DNA of 64,000 bases from Kappaphycus alvarezii (lineage: Eukaryota; Rhodophyta; Florideophyceae; Gigartinales; Solieriaceae). The stretch spans positions 1-64,000 of the forward strand of contig NADL03000514.1 in the NCBI GenBank assembly GCA_002205965.3. The letters are read 5' to 3'. Shown here piece after piece: positions 1 to 9,638 of this stretch (the first letter of the stretch is position 1; every line of letters starts with the position of its first letter). The notes below the pieces were generated by a model. The model made no database searches and was not told where the DNA came from. It was given only the letters and a program-made list of their open reading frames with translations. Position numbers and translations under genes: made by a program.

Positions 1-1
1 C

Positions 2-420
2 AAACCTCATTTCAGAAACTTTGGTGACAGATCTAGGTCTCGAAATTACTCCAACGACTCGAAAATAACTGTAGCGGATGGAACCGTCTCAAAATGCATG
101 GGCACTGTTGACAAGGTTTCCGTGTTCTTTGGGGACTCTAAAGTTGATGTAGACTTTCTTGTCATGCCGGATCTCCCTTTCGATGCAATCATTGGCTGCC
201 CCACAATGGAAAGACTAGGACATGCATTGACTTGGGCAACCAAATGGTTTCAGTTAATATTGACGGCAGAACCGTGAAGATGCCCCTGGATTTCGACAAA
301 AGCACGCATCCTGAAGATTTAAAAGAAACGGACAGTGAAGATTTCACTTCTAGCTATGACAGCGAAGATTCGGAACCAACTAACACTTTCGGAAGTGGAA
401 AAGGGTACCCTCGGGGGTAA
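2..420 (+). pseudogene. Ty3/Gypsy pol: aspartic protease remnant (left edge)
   Basis: This is the C-terminal part of a retropepsin-like protease and the linker to reverse transcriptase, cut by the window edge. In the frame starting at base 2 the reading includes ITVADGT and DLPFDAIIGCP, the usual late strands of a Ty3 protease. That frame ends at the TGA at 275-277. The continuation (NIDGRTVKMPLDF, then an acidic Ser/Glu-rich linker) lies one frame away and ends at 420, so a one-base indel sits at roughly 225-240. The catalytic Asp-Ser/Thr-Gly should lie left of the window. The downstream RT frame is again in the first frame. I infer a decayed genomic copy, because a programmed frameshift inside a protease would be unusual. 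Confidence 0.7.
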
Positions 421-445
421 TGAACATGGCATGGGACGATTATGA

Positions 446-2299
446 TTCGGGTTTGAAACAGATGACGACTGGAATTCTAGGATAAGTTTGAAACCCGAAT
501 GTGTTTCTTTTTGCGATGATATCGAATCAAAGGACAGAATTCGGAGCATGAAAGAAGATTACCTTTGCAAAGAAAATAAGAATACGTCGAATTCCATATA
601 TGAAGATGTGAGCACGACGGAAGAGGTCCTTCAAAATATTGAGGTTGAGGATCAAGAAGAAAAAGGGCGCCAAATGGCAGAAATCCAAGGAAAAGTGCAG
701 CACCTTCCCGCCCCCGCCTCACTGAAAATATCCGACATGTTAACATCTTCCGAAGTAATTGCATGGAGCGTTTCAGATTTAAGACAAGCAAGTGTACCGG
801 TTACTCACTCGTTCGAACTTACCGACACTCAACCGATTTACCACAAGCCTAGACGTCAACCGCCAAAATATGACCAATTTATCTCAGAAAATGTTACAAG
901 TATGCTGAAAAATGATATTATTCGACCAGTTTCATCCCCATGGTCGTTTCCAGTTGTGGTCGCACCAAAGAAGGATGGAAAGCTGCGTTTTTGCGTCGAT
1001 TACCGACAACTGAACCAGAGAATGATACCCGATCGATTTCCGATTCCGAACATGGAGGAGATCCTCGAGGACCTGAAGGACGGGAGATATTTCACCTCAA
1101 TTGACCTTTACACTGGCTATTGGCAGATTCCATTGGATGAAAAATGTAAGGAAAAAACAACCTTTACCAGCAAAGCCGGTACGTTCAGGTTCGAAGTGAT
1201 GCCTTTTGGTCTCATGAATGCACCAGCTACATTCCAAAGAATGATGAACGAGGTTTTGAAAGGACTTCCATTCGCAAGAGTCTATATCGATGATGTCGTC
1301 ATATTCTCAGAAACATTGGATCAGCACATCTCGCACGTCAAGACAGTTGTGGAGAGGATATCGGAGTATAGCTTGAAAATTAAGTTGAGCAAATGCTTCT
1401 TTGCGAAAACTTCTATCCAATTACTCGGTCATATCGTCGACCAAGAGGGAATTAGAGTGGATCCAGAGAAAACGAAAAAAATAAAGTTGGCACCAAGGCC
1501 CGCTTCAAAGACGGAGGTCCGAAGCTTCTTAGGACTGGCCTCATATTACAGAAGATTTATCAAAGATTTCGCCAAGACTGCAGCACCGTTACATGCCAGC
1601 ACTACGAAGAACGGAAAATTTTACTGGAACAAGGAAATGGAAACTGCATTTCAGGAGCTTAAAGATAAGCTATGTGTCCCCCCAGTTCTCATGTACCCAG
1701 ATTTCAAGAGACCATTCGTTGTGGAGACAGATGCCTCAGAACGGTCTTTGGGTGCCGTTTTGTCCCAAAAAGATGAAAACGGAAGACTACACCCTGTTCA
1801 ATTCGCAAGCCGAACTCTGAATGACGCGGAAAAGAGATACTCAGTCTGCGAGAAAGAAGCGCTAGCTGTCGTCTTCGCGCTGAAAAAGTTTCGCGTATAC
1901 CTTTTATCACTCGAGAAATTTGTCTTGATAACTGATCACCAGGCACTTAAAACAGCATTCCAAAAGAAGGATGTACATCACCGCTTGGCCCGATGGCTCG
2001 ACATTTTCGCAGAATATCGGTTTGAAATTGTGTATAGACCCGGACGCAATAATCAGCCTGCCGATTACCTATCCCGCTTGAGGGACGCACTGATTCCAAA
2101 TGAAAAAGCTTCGGAGGACATCGTCGGAGTCGCCGAGTTGCAGTTGCCGAACGATAACGAGTACGAAGCTAATATTCACGGACTGATCAAATTCCTCGAT
2201 GGACTAGAAATGAGAAAGGTTGATCTTGAACACCGAAATTGGGTACGCAGGAATCAAAAGGCTTTTACATTGTGGAATGGGAAACTTCCGGCACACTAA
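446..2299 (+). CDS. Ty3/Gypsy reverse transcriptase and RNase H
   Basis: This pol segment would copy element RNA into DNA in virus-like particles. It is open from 446 to the TGA at 2297-2299. It is an internal polyprotein part with no real start of its own (first in-frame TTG at 488). RT is clear: SSPWSFPVVVAPKKDGKLR, then RFCVDYRQLN, FTSIDLYTGYWQI, the MPFGLMNAPATFQRMM motif and the catalytic YIDD at 1283-1294. RNase H follows with VETDASERSLGAVLSQ, EKEALAVVFALKKF, TDHQALKTA and a late Asp in PADYLSRL. Both catalytic sets look complete and there is no internal stop over about 600 codons, so this part is young or recently conserved. Integrase continues in another frame from about 2285. Confidence 0.93.
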   Translation, partial: FGFETDDDWNSRISLKPECVSFCDDIESKDRIRSMKEDYLCKENKNTSNSIYEDVSTTEEVLQNIEVEDQEEKGRQMAEIQGKVQHLPAPASLKISDMLTSSEVIAWSVSDLRQASVPVTHSFELTDTQPIYHKPRRQPPKYDQFISENVTSMLKNDIIRPVSSPWSFPVVVAPKKDGKLRFCVDYRQLNQRMIPDRFPIPNMEEILEDLKDGRYFTSIDLYTGYWQIPLDEKCKEKTTFTSKAGTFRFEVMPFGLMNAPATFQRMMNEVLKGLPFARVYIDDVVIFSETLDQHISHVKTVVERISEYSLKIKLSKCFFAKTSIQLLGHIVDQEGIRVDPEKTKKIKLAPRPASKTEVRSFLGLASYYRRFIKDFAKTAAPLHASTTKNGKFYWNKEMETAFQELKDKLCVPPVLMYPDFKRPFVVETDASERSLGAVLSQKDENGRLHPVQFASRTLNDAEKRYSVCEKEALAVVFALKKFRVYLLSLEKFVLITDHQALKTAFQKKDVHHRLARWLDIFAEYRFEIVYRPGRNNQPADYLSRLRDALIPNEKASEDIVGVAELQLPNDNEYEANIHGLIKFLDGLEMRKVDLEHRNWVRRNQKAFTLWNGKLPAH

Positions 2300-3482
2300 A
2301 GCCGGTCCCCGACTAGTGGCCCCTTTGAAAGAAAGAATGAAGATCTTGAGGACTTTCCATGATGAGCTAGGGCATTGGGATCTCGAAACAACCAAAAAAT
2401 TCGTAACTGAGAGATTCTGGTGGCCCGGTATCCATAAGGACGTCTATAACTTCGTGAAAAGCTGCGACAACTGCCAAAAATTCACTCCAATACGGAAGTA
2501 TAAGACAACTCTAAGTTTTCCAGTTTCCGGTCTCTTTGAAACCTTCTCAATTGACTTCGCGGGCCCGTTCAAGGAAACTTCTTCCGGAAACAAATATCTC
2601 CTTATAGGGGTGGAACATCTTACTGGATGGCCAATAGCAGTTGCAGTCGAGGAGGCAAATGCTGAGGTGGTACTGAGATTCATCGAAAAAGAAATAATTG
2701 AACCGTTTGGTCTTCCAAAAAGGATCATCTCGGATAACGCCCTTTGTTTTACTGCAACTTCACTGCTTCGTTTTTTGGAAGAGAAAGGGATTCAGCTGAA
2801 GACCGTTCTCGCATACGCTCCTATGTCCAACGGGAAAGCGGAGAGGATGGTTGGAACCATCAAACGAGCAATATCGAAAACTATGTTGGAGAATGAAATC
2901 CAGTGGGAAGATGCCTTACCAAAAGTGTTATACGGCTACCGTCGAAGAAGAGGAAGAAATGGACGCTCACCATTCGAGCTAATGTACGGAAGGGCTCCTA
3001 GAATGTTACAGAGAGACATGGAAACAAATATTATCGATGAAGAGAGTAGGGAAGTTGAACTACTGGCCACCGAAGGCTGGAGATCACACCGCGCGCTAAC
3101 ACAGACAAGAAATAAGGATGCAGAACCTGCAGTCAGAACCTTTTCAGTTGGCTCTAAAGTACTTGTAGTACATGGAAAAGCAATGCAGCAGGCTGTGAAG
3201 TGGCCGGCCTTCCAAACCAAGTACTCGAACCCTTGCATCGTCACGGAGGAAAGACACCCGCACTATCAGCTCTGTTCAAGCTCAGGGAAGAGATCAAGGA
3301 GGGCCATCCATGCACGTCGTCTGGTCCCTTACCATCAGAGGCCTGAAGAATTCCTTCTCACACAGGACTATGCGCAACCACGGGGCATACTCATCTTTAA
3401 CTATAGAATGATTCCTATGGAGGAAAAAGGGCCTGGGAATGGATCATCTCGGTTACGCGGGACTACTACGAACTCCACGTAA
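2220..3482 (+). CDS. Ty3/Gypsy integrase
   Basis: This is the DDE integrase that would insert the cDNA into host DNA. The first codons (2220 to about 2285) overlap the RT frame and are probably out of phase. Sensible reading starts near RHTKAGPRLVAPLKERM. An N-terminal zinc-binding HHCC domain is seen (HDELGHWD, then FWWPGIHKDV and CDNCQKF). The catalytic core has Asp in SIDFAGPF, Asp in IISDNALCF and Glu in SNGKAERMVGTIK. A C-terminal GPY-like part follows (VGSKVLVV). I see no classical chromodomain. The 80-base overlap with RT-RNase H most simply reflects a one-base indel near 2285. The next frame opens at 3407, before the integrase stop at 3480-3482. Confidence 0.92.
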   Translation: MILNTEIGYAGIKRLLHCGMGNFRHTKAGPRLVAPLKERMKILRTFHDELGHWDLETTKKFVTERFWWPGIHKDVYNFVKSCDNCQKFTPIRKYKTTLSFPVSGLFETFSIDFAGPFKETSSGNKYLLIGVEHLTGWPIAVAVEEANAEVVLRFIEKEIIEPFGLPKRIISDNALCFTATSLLRFLEEKGIQLKTVLAYAPMSNGKAERMVGTIKRAISKTMLENEIQWEDALPKVLYGYRRRRGRNGRSPFELMYGRAPRMLQRDMETNIIDEESREVELLATEGWRSHRALTQTRNKDAEPAVRTFSVGSKVLVVHGKAMQQAVKWPAFQTKYSNPCIVTEERHPHYQLCSSSGKRSRRAIHARRLVPYHQRPEEFLLTQDYAQPRGILIFNYRMIPMEEKGPGNGSSRLRGTTTNST

Positions 3483-4504
3483 TCATCCATTTCTACATTA
3501 ATATATGCCTATGTTTTCGTACGTTGAACGGACCATTGCTACCTGAAGAAGATTTCCGACTATTAATAAGAGTTCTATTTTCATTCCAAAACGGAAGGTT
3601 CACGGAAGCAGGTCCAGAGTTTGTGGAGGTAATATATCATTACTCTATAGGAAGATATGGAATGGTAGCTGCTGGAGACTTGTCGCAAACGTATCTGAAT
3701 ATTATCCGTCCAATTTACGTATTTCTCAAGAACAACCAAGACGTGCGACTGAGAGGTTACGCCTTACCCCCGGATATGGAATACAGGCTGGTCCCGTATC
3801 CTCTATGGGAACCTTACGTTTCTCCGCCACAAATTGGGAACGTTGGAGGCGGCGAGGATCCTCCTGAAGCAGTGATGATGACCAGAGGAGGACCTTCAGG
3901 AGACAACAACCCGCCCAGAAGAGGTTCCGGTCGTCCCCCGAGAGGACCTCGTGCAGGTCCCAGTACGTCAGGAGCTGGTCGCGGCCATTCATCGGGACCG
4001 TCCACCACAACTTCATCTCTAGCTCTGCTTCACAACCATGCACAGCATACAGTCGGAAGAAGAAGATTATCTTTTTGGCTGCGCAATATCTCCGAGGATG
4101 CGAACGATGCGCAGGTCATTTCTTATTTCATGATAAGCATCTGTTTATGTTTTAGGGCGCTACATGGACCGCACTTATCTTACGAAGATTCGTTCTTGAT
4201 GATGCGCGTCTTCTTTTCTTATCGACATCCATTCCTCCGGCATCTTCCAGAAGAGTTTGCATATCACATATATTTTTTCACTCTTGGAAGATTCGGAAGA
4301 GTCACGGAAGAAGAATGTATTCAACCCCACCTCGATGTGATCAAACCAATATATGAGGCTATGCTACAAAGTGAGGTACCAGTAATGCGAACCTACTTTT
4401 TAGAGCATCATATTGGTAATCAGTTGCATCCGTACCCGTTTGAGAGACCATACATTTTATCAATAAGACAGCGAACACTAACGGAAGCAGAAGAAGAGCA
4501 GTGA
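3407..4504 (+). CDS. Unknown protein with a tandemly duplicated domain, 3' of integrase
   Basis: This frame is open from a TAG at 3404 to the TGA at 4502-4504, about 365 codons, with no ATG near its beginning, so it may be read as a pol extension by frameshift or splicing. It has two copies of a domain of about 106 residues. Copy 1 starts at ICLCFRTLNGP (3503) and copy 2 at ICLCFRALHGP (4139). Both end at a PYP motif (3794 and 4430). The offset is 636 bases at both ends, so the copies are collinear with no net indel. Shared residues include RV.FS, EF, IY, GR.G, PIY and PYP..PY, roughly 35-40% identity by eye. Between them lies a Gly/Pro/Arg/Ser-rich linker (PPRRGSGRPPRG). I do not recognise the fold. 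Its position suits an accessory or envelope-like third gene of a Ty3 element, but no signal peptide or clear membrane helix is seen. Confidence 0.6.
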   Translation, partial: NDSYGGKRAWEWIISVTRDYYELHVIIHFYINICLCFRTLNGPLLPEEDFRLLIRVLFSFQNGRFTEAGPEFVEVIYHYSIGRYGMVAAGDLSQTYLNIIRPIYVFLKNNQDVRLRGYALPPDMEYRLVPYPLWEPYVSPPQIGNVGGGEDPPEAVMMTRGGPSGDNNPPRRGSGRPPRGPRAGPSTSGAGRGHSSGPSTTTSSLALLHNHAQHTVGRRRLSFWLRNISEDANDAQVISYFMISICLCFRALHGPHLSYEDSFLMMRVFFSYRHPFLRHLPEEFAYHIYFFTLGRFGRVTEEECIQPHLDVIKPIYEAMLQSEVPVMRTYFLEHHIGNQLHPYPFERPYILSIRQRTLTEAEEEQ

Positions 4505-4539
4505 CGACCCGGGACGTTCGCCTTGAGAAAGGGGGCGTG

Positions 4540-4627
4540 TAATACAAAAAATGGTCCTCCCCTCATTTAATACAGGAAATGGTCCTCCCTTCACGTAATA
4601 CAGGAAATGGTCCTCCCTCGTGTAATC
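4540..4627 (+). repeat. 28-bp direct tandem repeat
   Basis: Units begin with TAATACA at 4540, 4568 and 4596, with a partial fourth at 4622. Each contains AAATGGTCCTCCC. It follows directly on a purine-rich run (GAGAAAGGGGGCG at 4525-4537) that resembles a polypurine tract. It might regulate element transcription or mark a subterminal repeat. Confidence 0.8.
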
Positions 4628-4907
4628 CAGCAACCTACAACGATCCCGCCCCTAACTTCTCCACCGTCATTTCCAAATTTACTTCCATTTTATCTAGATA
4701 TTTTTATACTGTATTTAACCCTCTGAATCGACCCCGAATCAAGTCCCTTTTCCCTTTTAGCTTACCTCCTCCTCCAAATTCGCCTTTTTTTGAGAAGAAG
4801 GGCGCAAATGCACTATTGCAAAATCCCTTGCAGATTTATTTTACCTATTCCTAATCTATAGAACCTGCCCCGGGAGCCTATTTAAACCCCTTTATTCTAA
4901 GTTCCAA

Positions 4908-5601
4908 ATGCCCCCGATCATTTTACTCATCACCCCTCTCCCCCACACACCCAAACACCCTACATTGCCTCCGTTCCCCAACGTCTATCAAATGAGCAAC
5001 CTTCGCCCCTCTGTCCCTATTTCCAAAAACCGCCCTTCCCGTTCCATCAATGGCCTTCGTCTCGCCGCCTACGGGCCAACCGATGCCGACGACTACATCC
5101 GGCGGCAAACAAAGAAGCAAATCATCGAGTTCGTCGCCGCCTCTTCATAGAAGAAGAAGCGAGGGAGGTAAGTCCGGGAGAGGCTGAGAAGGTCGAGGAG
5201 GAGAGCGGGGAGTCCTTCGAGGAATGGTTAGCCCCTGAGCTAGTGTACGAGGCTCAGGAGAGAGGAGGAGGAGGAGGAGGAGGAGGAGGAGGAAGAGGAG
5301 GAGAGGATGAGGAGGAGAGGATGAGGAGGAGGAAGAGAGGAAGAGGAGGAGGAGGAGGAGGAGGAGGAGGAGGAAGAGGGAACAGGGGGCATGGAAAGTG
5401 TTGGACTGGTGGGGCCTGGAATAGAGTATGGATCAAGTTGTGCCCACGATGGAACCGGATGGAGATATCTTTAGTAGTCTAGATATCTCCCAGGGGGAAA
5501 TAGAGAGTTGTGAGCCATTCGCAGATATTTGTGGGGACTGCTTGGACAGCATGGATATTTTAGAGGAGTTGTTTGGATCTGATTTAGAGAATGGGAAATA
5601 A
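4908..5601 (+). pseudogene. Second accessory frame of the Ty3 element, frameshifted
   Basis: Coding-like sequence runs through three frames. From ATG 4908 (or 4992, MSNLRPSVPISKNRPS) it reads a basic, Pro/Ser-rich start and LRLAAYGPTDADDYIRR up to a TAG near 5149. An acidic stretch follows in another frame (EVSPGEAEKVEEESGESFEE), then a long Gly/Arg/Glu run encoded by the GGA repeat. A third frame from ATG 5428 gives an acidic tail (MEPDGDIFSSLDISQGEIE, then DILEELFGSDLENGK) ending at the TAA 5599-5601. A CTATTTAAA box lies about 30 bases before the first ATG. I do not recognise the family. The basic start with acidic end might fit a regulatory or nucleic-acid-binding protein, but that is speculation. 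Confidence 0.4.
5263..5375 (+). repeat. GGA/GAG-rich simple repeat
   Basis: Nearly pure purine strand made of GGA and GAG triplets, interrupted by short AGGATGAGG blocks. In the accessory frame it codes poly-Gly with Arg and Glu. Confidence 0.9.
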
Positions 5602-5615
5602 GAGGACCAAATTAA

Positions 5616-6044
5616 TTGTTAGTTTCTTAAGTATCTTTTGCTTAGAGTATATTGTCCACACAAAGTATTTTTATGCATTTCTTGGTATCTTCTGTAGTTT
5701 TGTTCGGACTTTAGGGGTAGCCAAAAGTCTATATAAGCTGAGTAAACTGCTTCCTCATGGAGAGGTCAAGCAAGTTGGCAGACAACTTCAAGCCAAGTCC
5801 CGAGTAGTAGGAAGTTGAGAGTCAACTTCAGACCCAAGAAAACTTTTTCTTACGCTAGTCGCAGAGCGTCGGTGGTAGACCCTGCCCCTTTTATACTTGC
5901 TTGTAGCTTTCTCAACTCTCTTCTATATACACTCCCTTTTGTTCGTTCAACAATACCACGGCAGCACTTTTGTCGCTCGCAACACCTCCTTCTCAGGGTA
6001 ATTGGTTCTGAGATCTCTTCCCCCGCCGACTTACCCCTATCACA
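5616..6044 (+). repeat. LTR-like sequence, probable 3' LTR of the Ty3 element
   Basis: Starts TGTTAGTTTC just after a purine-rich tract (GGGAAATAAGAGGA) and ends about CCCCTATCACA. It has a TATA-like TCTATATAAG at 5728-5737. It is clearly related to the reverse complement of 59515-59907: shared blocks include CTTGGTAT, GAAGTTG.GAGTCAACTTCAGAC, CCTGCCCCTTTTATA and ATACCACGGCAGCACTTTTG. Homology ending near 6042 supports the right border. The left border is judged from TG and the purine tract only. The matching 5' LTR would lie outside the window. Confidence 0.6.
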
Positions 6045-6179
6045 GTGCAAATGCCGCGACATCAAAAGTAAAAAGAGACTTATTTCGGAAAGGAAAATTG
6101 AAACAAACAGTAGTCAAACCCGATACTGACCTGTAGTTATGTTGCGACACCGAAAGGTACCTTGTCTCACACTCCGATT

Positions 6180-6520
6180 CTCTGCAGTACTGGCAATGAT
6201 GGCTGAATGATATACTGTAAAAAGACAAGAGCTTAAGTACACAATGAGGAGATACGAAGGGAAAGTCCGGTAAATTTGAAACTTCAAGCTGGTTACAAGC
6301 TGTAATTCGGTTCCGACAACTCCATGAAATGCAGTACTGCATACCACCATCCGGTGAACTTGAAACCTAGCCTCAGACTGGCCACAACCTAAAATCAGAT
6401 TCCGATCACTCTAAAACAAAGCAGTACTGCAAAAGAACATCCAGGGAACTTGATACTTCAGGCCGGACACATAATGTAGTAGGCTTCCACGACTCCATGA
6501 ATGCAGTACTGCAGACTAAG
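6180..6520. repeat. Degenerate tandem repeat of about 75-90 bp with an AGTACT palindrome
   Basis: Three recognisable units (about 6270-6350, 6357-6445 and 6447-6520) each read AACTTGAAACTTCA..., then TTCCGACAACTCCATGAA or a variant, then GCAGTACTGCA. An earlier partial unit has TGCAGTACTGG at about 6184. A further GCAGTACTGCA occurs near 6760. No coding sequence is seen. Confidence 0.65.
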
Positions 6521-7521
6521 GAGAATTGTGCAGAAACTAATCACTTGTTCTTGTGTGTAACCTTCGTGGATTTACATGCACTGTTCAAAGCAGATAAAAG
6601 AGAATGAAAGGCAAGCAAGTACGCACTGCTTGGCCACTTGAGAAACCAAAATCGAACGCAATGTAAATCACTGCGGTACACTGAAGGCGGCTCTCAAGAT
6701 ATACTTCTGGCGTGAAACAATAGCTTATATAAATGATGAAATATACCCATTTGTTTTCGCAGTACTGCAAAGTTACAAAGGGATCACATTCTACACAAAA
6801 GCTGGACGTCCCTATCTGTAAGCGTATGTGCGTACATCGGGAGTTTTTAAGCCTCCAGAATCCTCGATTCAGGTGGTGAGGCTTTCTTCTGGTCCTTTTG
6901 TCGCTTGAATGGGAAATTGGTTTACCCATTGCCTGGAGTCGTCCATCTAACAGAACCCGCGGTTCTGTGTAGTGCGGACTTGTCTACATGCAATTAAGTG
7001 GAACGAAGTTTAGACAGTAAAACATTATGGTAGTATGTACGTTTCGTGTGTGTTTACTGAGGACGTACTGTACAATACTGGTACAGGATGCATTGATCCC
7101 AAAGAATGAAGCTGGAAAGCTGTCTAAAACTTTGGGATCAATCACAGTCGAAGAGGTAGTCTGCACACTCGTGATATGATAGTACCGAGCACGATAAAGT
7201 TTCCTCAATGGAGTAGTCCCTGGCTGCTTTATGGAATAATTGTAGCACCTTAGACAATACGGGGAGGGTAACCATTTTGGTCTTCTTGGATTAGCAAAGA
7301 TCCCCCGCTAAGTATAGATGATGTGCGCTTAATTTCGTACCTTGAGGTCACGATGCAAGTACTTGTATCCTCCCCACTAAAAACGCATGAGTTGTATAAA
7401 CCAATTCTTCGGACAAAGTACGACATTTGCAGGAGCTGCAGTTGGTTGAGTGTTCTTAATCCTCTAGGAGTTTGGATCATATTAACTGCTGTCTTTGCAC
7501 ATTTCACGGTAACTGCGAACA
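6521..7521. other. No supported gene
   Basis: Between the palindrome repeat and the decayed gene at 7522 I see only short open frames without codon-like composition. One GTACTGTAC-type motif occurs near 7065-7085. Confidence 0.6.
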
Positions 7522-9638
7522 ATGGCATTTCTTCAAGCTGCAGGAAGAACAAAGTTGCAAAGAAGCATGGACTTGAAGAAGTACTTCGAAAAGTCCCCGT
7601 TCATTGCGGTCATCCCAGTACTCCTTTCATCCCCCAGCCATGCCACTCAAACACTTCCACAATGATCCCATTCGTGCAACTACTCGCACTCCCCCTCCCG
7701 TTCAAACACCACCAGTCATTCCATTTGCCCCATATTTCCAAATTGCTGACCACCTCATCACTCCCCCTCACGCAATCGTCTCCAAGACTGACGATCTCGT
7801 CATCTGCGCAGCTCCGATGGAAGAACAAGGTCTATGGATTGCGCACAAGTATCTACACCATGCAGAACAACCGAAAAAGGCCGTAGGAGGGGAAGATACC
7901 GAGCCAAATATCACAGTGATGCAGAGCATACACCGTTGAGTACTGAGCCAAGTATTGCTCCTCACTTGACTACCGCACCGTGTGGTACTGCAACGCCGAG
8001 TATTGCACAATCCAGTTCTGTATCATCAAAAACTGCACAGCCGACTACTGCAGAAGCGACAACTGAACAACCGTCCACTGCATAGCAGCTACCAATATTA
8101 CATGATGCTATTCAATCGCGCCAATGGCATCGCTTTGTATACAGAAGGCATCGTTACTATGAATGCTACTGCAAGATAGAGCCCAGAATGTGGATGCCAT
8201 CCACAGAGTTCCATCCTAAGGTCACTTTTTTCTCAACAACCGATTTATGGGAGGATTTGCCGGCATACGTTGACAAAGACGTGCGGCAACCGCCAGCACT
8301 GCCGGTTCCTATGCCGCCGTCTGTGCACTTTTTTCATTATGTCATTGCCTGTGATGAAACACCATACGAGGAACTGAGTGAGAAGGAGAAGTCAGAGTTG
8401 AATGCGCTCGAAATAGTGTTACGTCGCGAATGCATGATTCTCTTCCTGGTGAAATGGTATAAAGAGTGTGTGCTGAGGGGTCGCGCTATCGTCGTGGAGG
8501 AAGTTACGATCGCGCTGTTAGACAGTACATATGAGCATCTAAATTTGGGTTTCAAGCATACAGTCCCAGATATCATTCGTTGCCTAAAGGACATCCTGAC
8601 TCGGAGACCACAGCGTGAGGTCTAGAATCGTGTTTTACGACAACTGGGGTAGATCTACGTTTTACGTGGCAAACAAGAAAGCCCTATTGAAAGAGGATGG
8701 GGAGGATATACCACTGCCTTCGGTACCGGAGCATGCCGTTTTGGGCGTTGATTTTGACACCCCCAGAGGCCAGGTTTGGGAAGTTAGCACCCGCAGAAAG
8801 CTATGGCGTTTGAATGAGAAGGGTGTGGGGGGTTCTCGAGAAAGAAGGGTGCAGGATCCATCCTTGGTAGGTGTTTCAGGTGTTTCACTCAAGATTAGGA
8901 ATAGAACAACTATCCTGCTCTACACTCCTTTGCCGCGTCGCAGAACAGGCTCAATATAGAGGGGGTATTTCAGCACATGATCTCGTCACTAACTTGTACG
9001 ACATGGCCCGTGGCTATTTAGCAAACTATGTCCATACTGCCGATTCCTATCGAACCACTCGTACGCAGTCAAATCACATAGATTACTTCGTGCGGGATGC
9101 CTTAAATACAAACACTTAGTACAGCGGACATGGAGGGGGCAAACGATGTTTTGAAGACGGCAGGTATTACTCGGTACCGTGGAATACTGGTAGTGGGTAC
9201 GGCGGCCACAGTGACCCAAAAGGAATTTTATCGAATGAGTACTATGGGCAAGGTACAGGTAACGACCAAGGCACATCGTATGGTGGCGGAAACAGCTCGC
9301 GGGACCAGTACAAGCAAGATAAATCTTATTGCAATGGCAGTATTCGATATGGAAACTACCCTTCCTCCTCTGGAGCCAGGGTTTCGTACGGATATAACCG
9401 TGGTAACCATGCATACGAGCATGGAGGTCAGTCTTCTGGGGGGGTACAGAATCAGGGTGAGCCAAATGCGCGTGGAAGTGATGAGCATGGAAACTACACT
9501 ACAACTATCGATTTGACACGCGAACAACAAGGATCTCACAGTAGAAATACTGGTACCAACATCAACACAACGGAACCGCACCGTCCAAACTACACTGATC
9601 CGTGTCGTGCAAACTACAAGAACCCTTACAACCAGTGA
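7522..9638 (+). pseudogene. Decayed gene of unknown family with a Gly/Asn/Tyr-rich tail
   Basis: Protein-like sequence continues for 2.1 kb through several frames. It starts at ATG 7522 (MAFLQAAGRTKLQRSMD), shifts near 7620 to a Pro-rich part (FAPYFQIADHLITPPHA, then KTDDLVICAAPMEEQGLWIA), and shifts again near 7860 to a Thr/Ser/Ala-rich linker with a TAG at 8083. The best part is 8086-8625 (DLWEDLPAYVDKDVRQPP; YEELSEKEKSELNALEIVL; FLVKWYKECVLRGR). A frame at 8626-8850 continues (ANKKALLKEDGEDIPLP), and a final frame from about 8871 to the TGA 9636-9638 has one TAG at 9117 and then a low-complexity tail (NTGSGYGGHS, YGQGTGNDQGTSYGGGN). I recognise no domain. The tail resembles RNA-binding or prion-like tails. 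At least three frameshifts and two stops suggest a pseudogene. Several introns would be the alternative, but I see no good splice sites. Confidence 0.5.

Noticed and set aside
5243-5482. Open frame with poly-Gly and its Pro-rich antisense
   Set aside because: Both come from the GGA repeat. Only the flanking acidic parts look protein-like.
4538-6044. A 1.5-kb LTR starting at TGTAATAC after the purine tract at 4525-4537
   Set aside because: The interval contains coding-like frames up to 5601, and homology to the second LTR at 59.5 kb is seen only from about 5616. The shorter LTR is simpler, though this is not settled.
8083-9119. TAG read as an amino acid (genetic-code change)
   Set aside because: TAG 8083 and 9117 interrupt a decayed gene that also has frameshifts. 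TAA and TGA interrupt other relics too, and the intact kinase gene has no internal stops of any kind.
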